DNA of 64,000 nucleotides from Marinobacter halodurans (GTDB taxonomy: Bacteria; Pseudomonadota; Gammaproteobacteria; Pseudomonadales; Oleiphilaceae): NCBI RefSeq assembly GCF_004327985.1, contig NZ_SJDL01000009.1, positions 62,001 through 126,000 on the forward strand. The letters run 5' to 3'. Numbering within the stretch: the stretch's first letter is position 1; every line of letters starts with the position of its first letter. Below, in pieces: positions 55,926-64,000 of this stretch. Position numbers and translations under genes: made by a program. The notes beneath the pieces are model-generated. The model saw only the letters and a program-made list of their open reading frames with translations, was not told where the DNA came from and did no database searches.

Positions 55926-57974
55926 TCAGTTGTAGAAGAACATGGGCACGAAAGCAACAATCAACAGCGTTGTCCCCATCACGACCAGCGGCAGCAGCAA
56001 GCGCTCATAGCGATGCCAGAAGCTGCCGGTGCGTTCCGCCGCCAGGACTTCCGTTTCCCCGACGACTTGCCGGGTCAGCAGGTGATTCAGCGCCACCGGC
56101 GGACTCAGGTAGCCCAGCTCGAAGGCCACCAGGCAGACCAGCCAGAAGTGCAGCGGATCGATGCCCAGGTTGAACGCCGCCTGGGCGATCGTGGCCGAAA
56201 CCAGGATCACGGCGCCGAATGGATCCATGATCATGCCGATGAAGGTCAGCATCACCACGATCACCGCCATGACCAGCCAGGGGTTGGTCAGGCTTTCCGG
56301 GAAGATGGCGTGGACCACATCGGAGCGCTCAAGGATACCGCCGAGGCACACCGAGAATCCCATCAGCGCCAGCAACGCGCCAATGTGGACCGCGGAGTCG
56401 CTCGCTGCCGCGGTACTGCGACTGACAAACGCGGTGAGCCGGGATTCCCCGTCATCCCGGTTGTCCTTGCCCGAATCCAGCCACACCAGGGCCAGCATCA
56501 CCAGCGGCAGGATCAGCGGTGCACTGTACTCGTTGAAGGTCAATCCCAGCAGGAACCAGATGAGTCCAATGACCACCAGAGCCGTCACCACATACGGCAC
56601 CAGGGGCATCAGCCGGCGTCCGGCTTCGGCAAACGCGCCGGCCTGGGGACGCGGCCGCCAGTTGCCCTGGGTCTTGCACACCACAAAACTGAAGATGCTG
56701 GCCGACATCAGGAAGATCCAGAAGCCCCAGCCGTACATCTCGTCGGTGGTCACTTCCTTGTTGAGCGCGGCGACCACAACGATCAACAGGCAGGGATTGA
56801 GCACGACGCCCATGCTGCCGGACATGGCCGTTGTCGCCAGTGACAACTGCCGGCCGGCGCCGGATTTACGCAGCTCATCGTAGATCACCCCGCCCACGGC
56901 CAGGATGAAGATGCCGGACGCGCCGGTGAAGGCCGTCGGGAACGCCGTGGCAAAAATCATCAGCGACGCCAGCGCCGGGGCCGGCAGATGGAACGGCTGG
57001 ATCACGTTCAGCAACAGGTCGGGCAAGCGGGTCTGCTTGAGGATCATCCCCACCAGCACATACAGGCCGATATTGATGAACATCGACGCCAGGTTGGTGA
57101 GCTGGCCGAAATAGATCGCCAGCCCGGAACTGTAACCGTCCACAAAGAAGAAGTAGGCCATGGCAATCACGCCCATCTGGCAGTACAGCGGGATCACCAG
57201 GAAGGATGAGGGCGTCAGTCCGCCGGCGCGCACCCGTTCCGGCACATTGACCAGTCGGTAGAGGTTGATCGCCATGAAAATGCCGAACACCACCGCCCAG
57301 GCATACTGCAGCTCCAGCAGGGTGTCCGACGAGGGCGACATGCCCAGCCGCTCCGCGTAGGACAGCAGCGAATACCCCATCAGACCATTCACGAACAGCT
57401 GCATGGCCTGGGACAGGCGCCATTCGCCCCGGTTGCGTGGCAGGCGCAGGGCGATGTGATCGGTATCGAACGCCGCAATCAGGGCCGCCATGGCGAACAG
57501 TCCCAGGAACAGGAACTTGGTCAGGTCGATGTTATCCAGCAACCAGTGCGCCATGCCCTGCTCGACCGTCTTGAAGACCGTCAGCGCGGTGGTGACATGC
57601 GCCTGGTTGGCGGCGAACATCGCGTGCTTCTTCTGGCACAGCTCCAGGTTCTTGCGGAAGCTCTCGCGCAGCTTGTCCGGATCGGGCGGCGAGGAGAACA
57701 GCTCATCCGGGTCGGGTTTATAGGCCTGCATCCGTTTCTGGACCGCCGCCTCGACGTCCATCTTGACGTCACAGCTGGGCTCGGTGGCCCAGGGATCCAG
57801 CAGGTAATAGTTGGGCCAGGTCTGTTCGCCAATCCACAACATCCGCGAATGCAGCGAACTGCCCATCCCCAACAGCAGGGTAAACACCAACAGGGCCAGC
57901 AGGATAACCCCATGCAGTCGATGCATGGGGTAGAGGGTGGTTACCCGGCTGGCCGAAAGCGCGCGCCAGTTCAT
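55926..57974 (-). CDS. TRAP transporter permease, fused small (DctQ-like) and large (DctM-like) subunits
   Basis: A 682-residue inner-membrane protein. An N-terminal region (about 1-290) contains a membrane helix, a long periplasmic hydrophilic loop with Cys and Lys/Asp-rich sequence (about 45-140), then further helices, matching a DctQ-like part. The C-terminal region (about 290-682) has about ten helices of the DctM type (FATAFPTAFTGASGIFILAV, GSMGVVLNPCLLIVVVAAL, GMIMDPFGAVILVSATI). Cation-coupled secondary uptake of a small organic acid is likely, with unknown substrate. It follows the binding-protein gene by 17 nt. Confidence 0.85.
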   Translation of the reverse strand: MNWRALSASRVTTLYPMHRLHGVILLALLVFTLLLGMGSSLHSRMLWIGEQTWPNYYLLDPWATEPSCDVKMDVEAAVQKRMQAYKPDPDELFSSPPDPDKLRESFRKNLELCQKKHAMFAANQAHVTTALTVFKTVEQGMAHWLLDNIDLTKFLFLGLFAMAALIAAFDTDHIALRLPRNRGEWRLSQAMQLFVNGLMGYSLLSYAERLGMSPSSDTLLELQYAWAVVFGIFMAINLYRLVNVPERVRAGGLTPSSFLVIPLYCQMGVIAMAYFFFVDGYSSGLAIYFGQLTNLASMFINIGLYVLVGMILKQTRLPDLLLNVIQPFHLPAPALASLMIFATAFPTAFTGASGIFILAVGGVIYDELRKSGAGRQLSLATTAMSGSMGVVLNPCLLIVVVAALNKEVTTDEMYGWGFWIFLMSASIFSFVVCKTQGNWRPRPQAGAFAEAGRRLMPLVPYVVTALVVIGLIWFLLGLTFNEYSAPLILPLVMLALVWLDSGKDNRDDGESRLTAFVSRSTAAASDSAVHIGALLALMGFSVCLGGILERSDVVHAIFPESLTNPWLVMAVIVVMLTFIGMIMDPFGAVILVSATIAQAAFNLGIDPLHFWLVCLVAFELGYLSPPVALNHLLTRQVVGETEVLAAERTGSFWHRYERLLLPLVVMGTTLLIVAFVPMFFYN

Positions 57975-57991
57975 AGTGCGTTACCTGCTCC

Positions 57992-59005
57992 TTATTCGCG
58001 GTTGGCCGCGGTGCATTCGGACGCGCCGGGGTTGCTGGCGCAGCGCACTTTACTGAGCAGGTGCAGCATTTTCGGATCGTAGACATCCGGGGCACCGTTC
58101 TTGCCATCCCGCATTTCGAGCCGGTTTTCCCGGAACATTTCCTGGTAACCCTGGACGTCCTCATCGGAGATATGGATCCACTGGTCGTCCGGAATGCCTG
58201 CTTCGCTCTTCTTGACCAGGGCCATGGCCTGCGGATACATGTTCCAGGCCACGTCGCGGGAGGCCTGGGCCTCTTCGTCGGTCAGCAGGTCGTCCCTGGC
58301 GATCAGTTGCACGGTCAACTGGGCCAGCGGGTAATCCACGATGCCCCCCTTGTCGCCGACGCCCTTGTAGAGTTCCAGCGCCTTGTAGGCAAAGGCCGGC
58401 GCATAGGCGGTATCCACCGAGCCATTGTTGAACTTGCCGGCAAAGTTGGTGATGTCCGAGGGCACCACCGTTGCCTTTACGAAGTTCACCATGTGGATGG
58501 CGTCCTTCTGGTAGTCCAGCGTGGCCATGCGCTTGCCGGCCAACTCGCCGGCGGTATCGATGGAGCGGTCGTTGACGAACAGGTAACCCGCACCGGCCGG
58601 CGCAATGCCCAGCACTTCATAGTCGCCCTGCTTCATGAACTTGGCCGCCTTGGGCTGGGCCAGCGTGGCCAGGACGGTCTTGAGGTTGTCGTAGGTCGGG
58701 ATGGCGCCCACCGCACTGATGGTGCCGGTAAAGCGATTGAACCGACGGGTACGCAGGTCCGTGGCCGCGAGGATGTCGCACTGGCCCGACTGGAAGTCAC
58801 CCAACGCCACGCCCTCATCGGTGTAGGGCTTGAGCTGGATATCGACGCCCTGGCCCTTCATTTCGAGGGCGTAGTCCTTCATCAGGTTATAGATATCGCC
58901 ATTCGCGCCGATGACGTCGAACACACACATGCTGGCCGACTTCGCCTGTGCCATCGGTGCAACGACCAGGGCCATGAGCATTGCTGCGGTGGTTTTGCGG
59001 AACAT
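57992..59005 (-). CDS. TRAP-associated periplasmic solute-binding protein
   Basis: A 337-residue secreted protein. The signal peptide (MFRKTTAAMLMALVVAPMAQA) ends at about residue 21. The mature part (CVFDVIGANGDIYNLMKDYA, VQLKPYTDEGVALGDFQ, with CDILAATDLRTRR) looks like the less common class of putative solute-binding proteins paired with TRAP permeases rather than a DctP. The mature domain contains four cysteines, two of them close to the C-terminus (RCASNPGASEC), which could form a disulfide. GGGAGG lies 7 nt before the ATG. It lies between a TatT-like lipoprotein gene and the permease gene. The substrate is unknown. Confidence 0.8.
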   Translation of the reverse strand: MFRKTTAAMLMALVVAPMAQAKSASMCVFDVIGANGDIYNLMKDYALEMKGQGVDIQLKPYTDEGVALGDFQSGQCDILAATDLRTRRFNRFTGTISAVGAIPTYDNLKTVLATLAQPKAAKFMKQGDYEVLGIAPAGAGYLFVNDRSIDTAGELAGKRMATLDYQKDAIHMVNFVKATVVPSDITNFAGKFNNGSVDTAYAPAFAYKALELYKGVGDKGGIVDYPLAQLTVQLIARDDLLTDEEAQASRDVAWNMYPQAMALVKKSEAGIPDDQWIHISDEDVQGYQEMFRENRLEMRDGKNGAPDVYDPKMLHLLSKVRCASNPGASECTAANRE

Positions 59006-59055
59006 CTTGGAACCTCCCAAGTGACTTCTTGTGATTGTTAATCGGTCTGTGGTTC

Positions 59056-59105
59056 AGGATGGCCGGCCGGGACGTCCCACTCCCCTGCCCGGCCAGCGGC
59101 ATCCT
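59056..59105 (-). terminator. Intercistronic stem-loop between the TatT-like and binding-protein genes
   Basis: GGCCGGG (59065-59071) pairs with CCCGGCC (59088-59094), extended with AGGATG (59056-59061) and CATCCT (59100-59105) across small bulges. It could lower downstream expression or stabilise mRNA ends. Confidence 0.4.
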
Positions 59106-59119
59106 GTGTGTCTGTTGTT

Positions 59120-60181
59120 TTAGAGAAGATCGTCCAGATCCATGGTTTCGGTGTCGCTGGTGCTTTCCGGACTCAGGCGACCGAAGTAGGTCCGCGGCGT
59201 GCGGTAACCGTATTTCCGGGTCCACTGCTTGTCGGAGGTGTGCATGATGACGCTGCGCCCCACCTGATCCACCAGTTGGTAATCCTCGCTGACCTTGAAA
59301 TTCCTGTCGGATGCCGCGAAGCGGGCGATGACATCCTTGATCACGTCCTGGCGACCCGCCGTTTCAGCAGCCACCGCCTCCAGCGCCATGGAGGCCCGGA
59401 ACCCGGCCTGTACGCCCAGTTCGGAGCTGTTCTTCAGCAGTCGCCAGGGATCCGGAGACAGCGCCGGGCGGGTATCCGGCAGCAACAGCCAGACGTTGGC
59501 GCGGATCGCGTTGGGGATGCCGCCCCACTTCTCGTTGTCCAGGCACTGGGCGGCCCGCTCGGCCTGCGGCGCAATGTCCTTGGGCACGCCGGCGGCGCCG
59601 CCGGAATTGGTGTCATTGATGATCGCCTGGAGGCCGGTCAACAGCCCCAGCAGGAAGGTCAGCTCATCCTGGTCCTCGTAGAGGAACGGGCATTCCGCAT
59701 CCGGGTCGGCAGGATCATACTCATAGGCGCGCATGGCACGATGAAAGGCTTCCAGACGGCGCTCGGCGGTGATGGCATGCCAGCGTTTGGCGGCGTTACG
59801 CGCATCCTTGGCCTCGGCGACATCGTCGGAATACATCGCCCGCTCGTAGCGCAGCTCTTCTTCCCAGGCCTGTTGCTCGGAGCAATTCGCGGCCAGCAGT
59901 TGAAGCAGGGAACCGGTGGTGTCGGGCTTGTCGGTCACGCGGGAGAAGGAATAGACCAGCGGGTCCAGCGACTGCCCCAGGTTGCAGGCCATGTCCGCGT
60001 CGGACATCTGCAGGACATACGGAGTGGCTTCTGACTCGGCATAACCGGTAATCACCTGACCGGTGGTCTGATAGATCGGGTTGTAGCCACAGCCACTGAG
60101 AAGGGCGATAAAACCGAACGTGAGCAGGAATCGGCGACAGGTGCCTGCCGTCCACAGGCGAGGGATGATGGAAGTATGCAT
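59120..60181 (-). CDS. TatT-like TRAP-associated lipoprotein
   Basis: A 353-residue lipoprotein; the signal ends at ALLSGC with C31 lipidated. The rest is mostly alpha-helical with aromatic and charged residues (ELRYERAMYSDDVAEAKDAR, AYEYDPADPDAECPFLY, LGLLTGLQAIINDT), suggesting a helical-repeat fold. The gene order lipoprotein, binding protein, permease is that of tripartite-associated TPR (TatT) TRAP systems known from Treponema, where the T component binds the solute-binding protein. The assignment rests on context and overall character more than on a motif. AAGGA lies 6 nt before the ATG. Confidence 0.55.
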   Translation of the reverse strand: MHTSIIPRLWTAGTCRRFLLTFGFIALLSGCGYNPIYQTTGQVITGYAESEATPYVLQMSDADMACNLGQSLDPLVYSFSRVTDKPDTTGSLLQLLAANCSEQQAWEEELRYERAMYSDDVAEAKDARNAAKRWHAITAERRLEAFHRAMRAYEYDPADPDAECPFLYEDQDELTFLLGLLTGLQAIINDTNSGGAAGVPKDIAPQAERAAQCLDNEKWGGIPNAIRANVWLLLPDTRPALSPDPWRLLKNSSELGVQAGFRASMALEAVAAETAGRQDVIKDVIARFAASDRNFKVSEDYQLVDQVGRSVIMHTSDKQWTRKYGYRTPRTYFGRLSPESTSDTETMDLDDLL

Positions 60182-60670
60182 TGCAGATCCTTTCTCTGAT
60201 TATTGTTGTGCAGCAGAAGACTTCAGACCTGTCTGGCTCTTGTTACAGACCAAACAAACGTCTCTTACGCCTAAAGGAGCCTATGAACAGGTCCTGAATC
60301 CCTTCTGCCAACCCTGAGGTCAGCAGGTGCAAGGCGGGGCTCGCAGCCAATGGCCGTAGCCCTTGGCAAGAGCCGCAAAGCCGCAGATGCTGACCTCAGG
60401 CCTGGCCCTACGGGGCATTCAGAGCGATCCGTACTCTGCGTTGCGACTTCTTGAAAGAGCACCACTATTTCTGCGAAGTCGCGCCTTGATTACGAACCGC
60501 TCTGCAAGCCAGAAGGTATACAGGACCTGTTCATAGGCTCCAGAGAAGGATGCGACGTAAGTCGCATTTAGTGAATGACCGGATTGCCGTCCATTTTGGC
60601 CGATCAGGCCAATCCAGGAAGCGACACACCCCATCCTCAAGCATGCCAACCCACTGAAAGAAAAACGTTA
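60182..60670. other. Non-coding stretch holding a palindromic element
   Basis: This 489-bp gap between the TatT-like gene and the TetR gene contains the 266-bp inverted-repeat-bounded element (60277-60542). The remaining flanks (60182-60276 and 60543-60670) show no gene. Several frames pass through the element but none looks like a real protein. Confidence 0.5.
60277..60542. mobile_element. MITE-like 266-bp element with 21-bp terminal inverted repeats
   Basis: The ends 60277-60297 and 60522-60542 are perfect inverted copies of 21 bp, beginning GGAGCCTATG. An inner CCTTCTG (60302-60308) pairs with CAGAAGG (60511-60517). Within lie a 13-bp hairpin (60314-60326 with 60389-60401, CCTGAGGTCAGCA...) and a hairpin (CAGAGCG 60421-60427 with CGCTCTG 60499-60505, containing GCGACTTC/GAAGTCGC). 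No transposase is encoded and no target duplication is obvious. Confidence 0.65.
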
Positions 60671-61285
60671 TTACTTATCAAGACCGAGCATGGCCATGAC
60701 TTCGTCGGTCATGTCATCCAGGTTCCTTGGGCCATCGGGGCGATACCAGGTCACCGTCCAGCTCAGCGCGCCGGTCAGCATCCGGCGGGTCAGGAAGGGG
60801 TCGGCCGTGATTTGTCCGGACGCCTTCAGTTCACCGAGCACCTCCAGCCACATGGCTTCGTAGGCATCCCGCAGTATCAGGATGTCACGCTGGGAATCCG
60901 CGGACAGCGAGCGCCACTCGAACACCAGCACAGCCATGGCTTCGCCCGTCTGCCCATTGATGGACTCCAGCTCGCTGCGGATCAGCGCCCACATTCGCCC
61001 GACGGCCGTGGTGGCCTGACGCAGCGCGTGGCGCATCAGTTCGGTATTGAGGATGATGGTTTCCTCCATCACCGCCTTGAGGATGTCCTCCTTGGAACGG
61101 AAATGATGGAACAGACTGCCGGACTGGATACCGATGGCAGCGGCAAGGTCACGGACTGTGGTCCGTTCGTAGCCTTTCTCCCGGAACAGTCGCGCTGCTG
61201 CGCGCAACAGACGCCCCCGGGCACCGGTCGGTTCGGAGATACGGTTCTCCGCGACCAGCTCGGCCTGGATGGATTGTGGTGTCAA
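60671..61285 (-). CDS. TetR family regulator
   Basis: A 204-residue repressor. The N-terminal helix-turn-helix (RLLRAAARLFREKGYERTTV, then RDLAAAIGIQSGSLFHHFRS; about residues 24-70) is well conserved and the C-terminal ligand domain is divergent. It is divergent from the AtuA gene and a perfect 7-bp dyad overlaps the atuA-side promoter, so it probably represses that operon and responds to an acyl-CoA or terpenoid intermediate (inference). The TTG start at 61285 has GGAAG 6 nt upstream. Confidence 0.88.
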   Translation of the reverse strand: MTPQSIQAELVAENRISEPTGARGRLLRAAARLFREKGYERTTVRDLAAAIGIQSGSLFHHFRSKEDILKAVMEETIILNTELMRHALRQATTAVGRMWALIRSELESINGQTGEAMAVLVFEWRSLSADSQRDILILRDAYEAMWLEVLGELKASGQITADPFLTRRMLTGALSWTVTWYRPDGPRNLDDMTDEVMAMLGLDK

Positions 61286-61392
61286 AGCTTACTTCCCGTT
61301 GTCTTTGAACTGTCGTTGGGCTGCGGCACAGGCCGCCAAAAACACCCAGTATACGCATTAACGCAGTTTACCCTGAAGCGACACATTTACAA

Positions 61393-61410
61393 ACCAAGCG
61401 CTTGCTTGGT
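61393..61410. promoter_or_regulatory. TetR-type operator
   Basis: ACCAAGC (61393-61399), 4-nt spacer GCTT, GCTTGGT (61404-61410): perfect 7-bp arms. It overlaps the -35 box of the promoter to its right. It is the obvious target of the adjacent TetR regulator. Confidence 0.6.
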
Positions 61411-61433
61411 ATCGTTTTTAAACGCATCATAAT
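61406..61433 (+). promoter_or_regulatory. Predicted promoter of the AtuA operon
   Basis: TTGGTA (61406-61411), 16 nt, CATAAT (61428-61433). Transcription would begin near 61440, 30 nt before the ATG at 61471, with the AAGGA at 61460-61464 in the leader. The operator covers the -35 box. Confidence 0.5.
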
Positions 61434-61470
61434 AACTGACAGACAACCGCTTCTCCGGCAAGGACACCAC

Positions 61471-63276
61471 ATGACATCGCCATCCCGAACCCTGCGCATC
61501 GGTTGCTCCGCGGCCTTCTGGGGTGACACCGAAACCGCCGCCCGCCAGCTGGTCGAAAAAGGTCGCCTCGACTACCTGGTCTCCGATTACCTGGCCGAGA
61601 TCACCATGTCCATCATGGCCGGCCAGCGCATGAAGGATCCGAAAGCCGGCTACGCCCGGGACTTCGTGCAGACGGTGATGGGCCCGCTATTGAAAGATAT
61701 CCAAGCCCAGGGCATCCGGATCATCAGCAACGCCGGCGGGGTGAATCCCGAAGCCTGCCGCGATGCGCTCCAAGCCCTGTGCGACGAACAGGGCGTCGAC
61801 CTGACGATCGCGCTGGTACTCGGTGACAACCTGCTTCCCCGGAAGAAACAGCTCGACGAGCGGGGCATCCGCGAAATGACCACCGGCGACCCGATGCCGT
61901 CGATGACGGTCAGCATGAACGCCTACCTGGGCGCGCCGGGCATTGTCGCCGCCCTGGAAGCGGGGGCGGATATCGTGATCACCGGTCGCGTGACCGACAG
62001 CGCGCTGGTGCTGGCGCCGCTCGTGCATGAGTTCGGCTGGGCCTGGGACGACTACGACAAGCTGGCCCAGGGCAGCCTGGCCGGCCATCTGATCGAGTGC
62101 GGCGCGCAGGCGACGGGTGGCAACTTTACCGACTGGGAGACCGTGGCGGATGGATACGCGGATATGGGCTTCCCCATCGTTGAAGTGGAAGCCAGCGGCG
62201 ACTTCGCGATCACCAAGCCGGAAGGGACGGGTGGCCGGGTCAGCGTCGGCACCGTGGCCGAGCAGCTCGTCTACGAAATCGGCGATCCGCGCGCCTATCT
62301 GCTGCCGGATGTCGCCTGCGATTTCACCCGGGTCCATCTCGAGGATCTCGGCCAGGACCGCGTTGCCGTGACCGGCGCCACCGGCCGCGCGCCCACCGAC
62401 AGCTACAAGGTCTCCGGCACCTGGCCGGATGGCCACAAGTGCACGGTGACGTTCCTGATCGGCGGCATCGACGCCCCGAAAAAAGCGCAAAGCGTCGCCG
62501 ATGCCATTCTCGAAAAGACCGGCCGACTGTTCGAGGAACGCGGCCTGCCGACCTATTCCGAAACCAGCGTCGAGCTGCTGGGCACCGAAGCCACCTACGG
62601 CCCTCACAGCCGGGCCGGTCAGACCCGCGAAGTGGTGGTCAAGATCAGCGCCGCCCACCCCAAAAAGGAAGCGCTGGTGCTGTTCTCACGGGAGATCGCC
62701 CAGGCGGCGACCGGCATGGCGCCAGGGCTGACCGGCATCGTCGGTGGTCGCCCCACCGTCTGGCCCAAGATCCGGCTGTTCTCCTGCCTGGTGCCGAAGG
62801 ATCAGGTCGAGGTGAGTGTGGAAGTCAGCGGCGAGAGAAAGCCCGTGGTGGTCGGGACCGGCGGTGCGTCCAGCATCGGGGACGGCGCAGACACAACCGT
62901 ATTCCCGGACATCGGAGAGACGGACACCAGCGTCCCGCTGATCGAACTGGCCTGGGCCCGCAGCGGCGACAAGGGTGACCACAGCAACATCGGTGTCATT
63001 GCCCGTCACCCGGACTACGTACCCTATCTTGCCGCGGCCTTGACCGAAGACGCCGTTGCCAAGTGGATGGGCCACACGCTGAATCCACAGAGCGGCCGCG
63101 TGACACGCTGGGCCCTGCCCGGCTTCAACGCCTTCAACTTCCTGCTGGAACACAGCCTGGGCGGTGGCGGCGTCGCCAGCCTGCGTATCGATCCCCAGGG
63201 CAAGGCCTTTGCCCAGCAGTTGCTGGACATGCCCATTCCCATCTCCCAAGCCGTGCTGAAAGGAACCCGATCATGA
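61471..63276 (+). CDS. AtuA family (DUF1446) protein
   Basis: A 601-residue AtuA/DUF1446 protein. AtuA is needed for acyclic terpene (citronellol/geraniol) use in Pseudomonas, though its exact reaction is not settled. Typical segments are [20 protein letters not shown] near the N-terminus, [35 protein letters not shown] and [15 protein letters not shown]. The long C-terminal region (about 480-600, [20 protein letters not shown], then [16 protein letters not shown]) is the second domain of the family. The ATG at 61471 has AAGGA 6 nt upstream. It overlaps the next gene by 4 nt (ATGA). Confidence 0.9.
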   Translation: MTSPSRTLRIGCSAAFWGDTETAARQLVEKGRLDYLVSDYLAEITMSIMAGQRMKDPKAGYARDFVQTVMGPLLKDIQAQGIRIISNAGGVNPEACRDALQALCDEQGVDLTIALVLGDNLLPRKKQLDERGIREMTTGDPMPSMTVSMNAYLGAPGIVAALEAGADIVITGRVTDSALVLAPLVHEFGWAWDDYDKLAQGSLAGHLIECGAQATGGNFTDWETVADGYADMGFPIVEVEASGDFAITKPEGTGGRVSVGTVAEQLVYEIGDPRAYLLPDVACDFTRVHLEDLGQDRVAVTGATGRAPTDSYKVSGTWPDGHKCTVTFLIGGIDAPKKAQSVADAILEKTGRLFEERGLPTYSETSVELLGTEATYGPHSRAGQTREVVVKISAAHPKKEALVLFSREIAQAATGMAPGLTGIVGGRPTVWPKIRLFSCLVPKDQVEVSVEVSGERKPVVVGTGGASSIGDGADTTVFPDIGETDTSVPLIELAWARSGDKGDHSNIGVIARHPDYVPYLAAALTEDAVAKWMGHTLNPQSGRVTRWALPGFNAFNFLLEHSLGGGGVASLRIDPQGKAFAQQLLDMPIPISQAVLKGTRS

Positions 63277-64000
63277 GCTATCAATCCGTTCTCCGCCCCG
63301 GCCTGTTTGAAGGTCAAAACGTTATCGTGACCGGCGGCGGCTCCGGCATCGGCCGCTGCACGGCCCACGAACTGGCCTCCCTGGGCGCCCACGTCGCACT
63401 GGTCGGGCGCAAGCCGGAAAAACTCGACGCTGTCCGGGCCGAGATTATCGAGGACGGCGGCAGCGCGTCGGCCCATCCCTGCGACATCCGGGACGAAGAG
63501 ATCGTTGCCGCCACCATCAAACAGATCCTGGCCGAGCACGGCCCGGTGAAAGGCCTGGTCAACAACGCCGGCGGGCAGTTTCCCTCGCCCCTGGCCGGCA
63601 TCAACCAGAAGGGCTGGGAAACGGTCGTCCGCACCAACCTCACCGGCGGCTTCCTGATGGCCCGGGAGCTCTACAACCAATCCCTGAGCAAGACCGGCGG
63701 CGCCATCGTTAATATCGTGGCGGACATGTGGGGCGGCATGCCCGGCATGGGACACTCCGGCGCGGCCCGCGCGGGCATGGTCAACTTCACCCAGACCGCC
63801 GCCATCGAATGGGGCGCAACGGGCGTGCGGGTCAACGCCGTGGCCCCGGGGCTGGATTGCCTCCAGCGGCATGGACACCTATCCCGAGCAGATGAAAGCC
63901 TGGATCCGCGGCCTGGCCGATGCCGTGCCGGGCAAACGTATTGGCACCGAGTCGGAAGTCAGCGCCGCCATCTGCTTCCTGCTGAGCCCGGGCGCCGCCT
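63273..64000 (+). CDS. Short-chain dehydrogenase, PECR-like, with apparent frameshift (3' end cut)
   Basis: A short-chain dehydrogenase/reductase starting [19 protein letters not shown]. The Rossmann motif TGGGSGIGR (about residues 20-28) and NNAGG (about 92-96) fit an NAD(P)H enzyme. Instead of YxxxK, the active-site region reads [14 protein letters not shown], the form seen in peroxisomal trans-2-enoyl-CoA reductase (PECR) relatives. The frame reads normally to VNAVAPG at about 63851, where GGGG stands in place of an expected GGG. Reading on from the +1 shift restores a standard sequence ([17 protein letters not shown]). So a one-base insertion breaks the gene, or the base is an error. It is coupled to the AtuA gene by an ATGA overlap. 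Confidence 0.8.
   Translation, partial: MSYQSVLRPGLFEGQNVIVTGGGSGIGRCTAHELASLGAHVALVGRKPEKLDAVRAEIIEDGGSASAHPCDIRDEEIVAATIKQILAEHGPVKGLVNNAGGQFPSPLAGINQKGWETVVRTNLTGGFLMARELYNQSLSKTGGAIVNIVADMWGGMPGMGHSGAARAGMVNFTQTAAIEWGATGVRVNAVAPGLDCLQRHGHLSRADESLDPRPGRCRAGQTYWHRVGSQRRHLLPAEPGRR

Noticed and set aside
55622-55960. 112-codon minus-strand frame upstream of the subtilase
   Set aside because: It overlaps the subtilase start in another frame and crosses the TRAP terminator, so it is unlikely to be a gene.
60419-60649. Minus-strand frame of 76 codons within the 266-bp element
   Set aside because: It mostly follows the inverted-repeat element and its flank. Translation would produce sequence dictated by stems, with no plausible family match.

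Overview
The window is GC-rich, densely coded gammaproteobacterial chromosome. From memory, the block from about 13.4 to 52.5 kb follows the Pseudomonas aeruginosa PA4938-PA4967 neighbourhood closely: purA, hisZ, hflC, hflK, hflX, hfq, miaA, mutL, amiB, tsaE, nnr, queG, orn, rsgA, motB, motA, a rhodanese, psd, then fimX, serB, parC and parE. The different flanking genes (bioBFHCD, cmoAB, the efp/epm cluster, a TRAP transporter and an AtuA locus) suggest a marine relative such as a Marinobacter-like member of the Pseudomonadales. The genus is an inference. No rRNA, tRNA, CRISPR array, prophage or intact insertion sequence was seen.

Layout. 0-1.2 kb: 5' part of a FadE-type acyl-CoA dehydrogenase with a tandem PsrA-like operator upstream. 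1.2-6.8 kb: biotin operon bioB-bioF-bioH-bioC-bioD, followed by a small flagellar-type protein and a SprA-like HEAAH protein. A BirA-like operator and a sigma70 promoter for bioB overlap the start of divergent comF. 7.5-13.4 kb: an L-2-hydroxyglutarate-oxidase-like flavoprotein, an EamA transporter, SrkA kinase, two small membrane proteins, and the tRNA wobble-uridine modification pair cmoA/cmoB. 13.4-31.6 kb: purA/hisZ, then the queG | nnr-tsaE-amiB-mutL-miaA-hfq-hflX-hflK-hflC superoperon, orn | rsgA, and motAB. 31.8-36.2 kb: rhodanese, psd, and the EF-P lysylation genes efp-epmA with epmB divergent. 36.3-52.5 kb: a PilZ-like protein beside a FimX-like degenerate GGDEF/EAL protein, then serB, parC, a chemoreceptor, YceI, cytochrome b561, an EAL phosphodiesterase and parE. 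52.6-60.2 kb: a lipoprotein subtilase with a translationally coupled PrcB-like lipoprotein, and a TRAP locus (TatT-like lipoprotein, binding protein, fused DctQM permease). 60.7-64 kb: a TetR regulator divergent from an AtuA-family gene and a short-chain dehydrogenase that carries an apparent frameshift and runs off the window.

The least explained signals are non-coding. A roughly 110 bp palindromic element occurs twice (40.7 and 50.35 kb), both times between convergent genes, and the copies differ by compensatory base-pair changes. A separate 266 bp element at 60.3 kb has 21 bp perfect terminal inverted repeats and two nested hairpins. Other points of interest are the bio/comF promoter overlap, the tandem fatty-acid-type operator, the TatT-like TRAP locus and two candidate small proteins.
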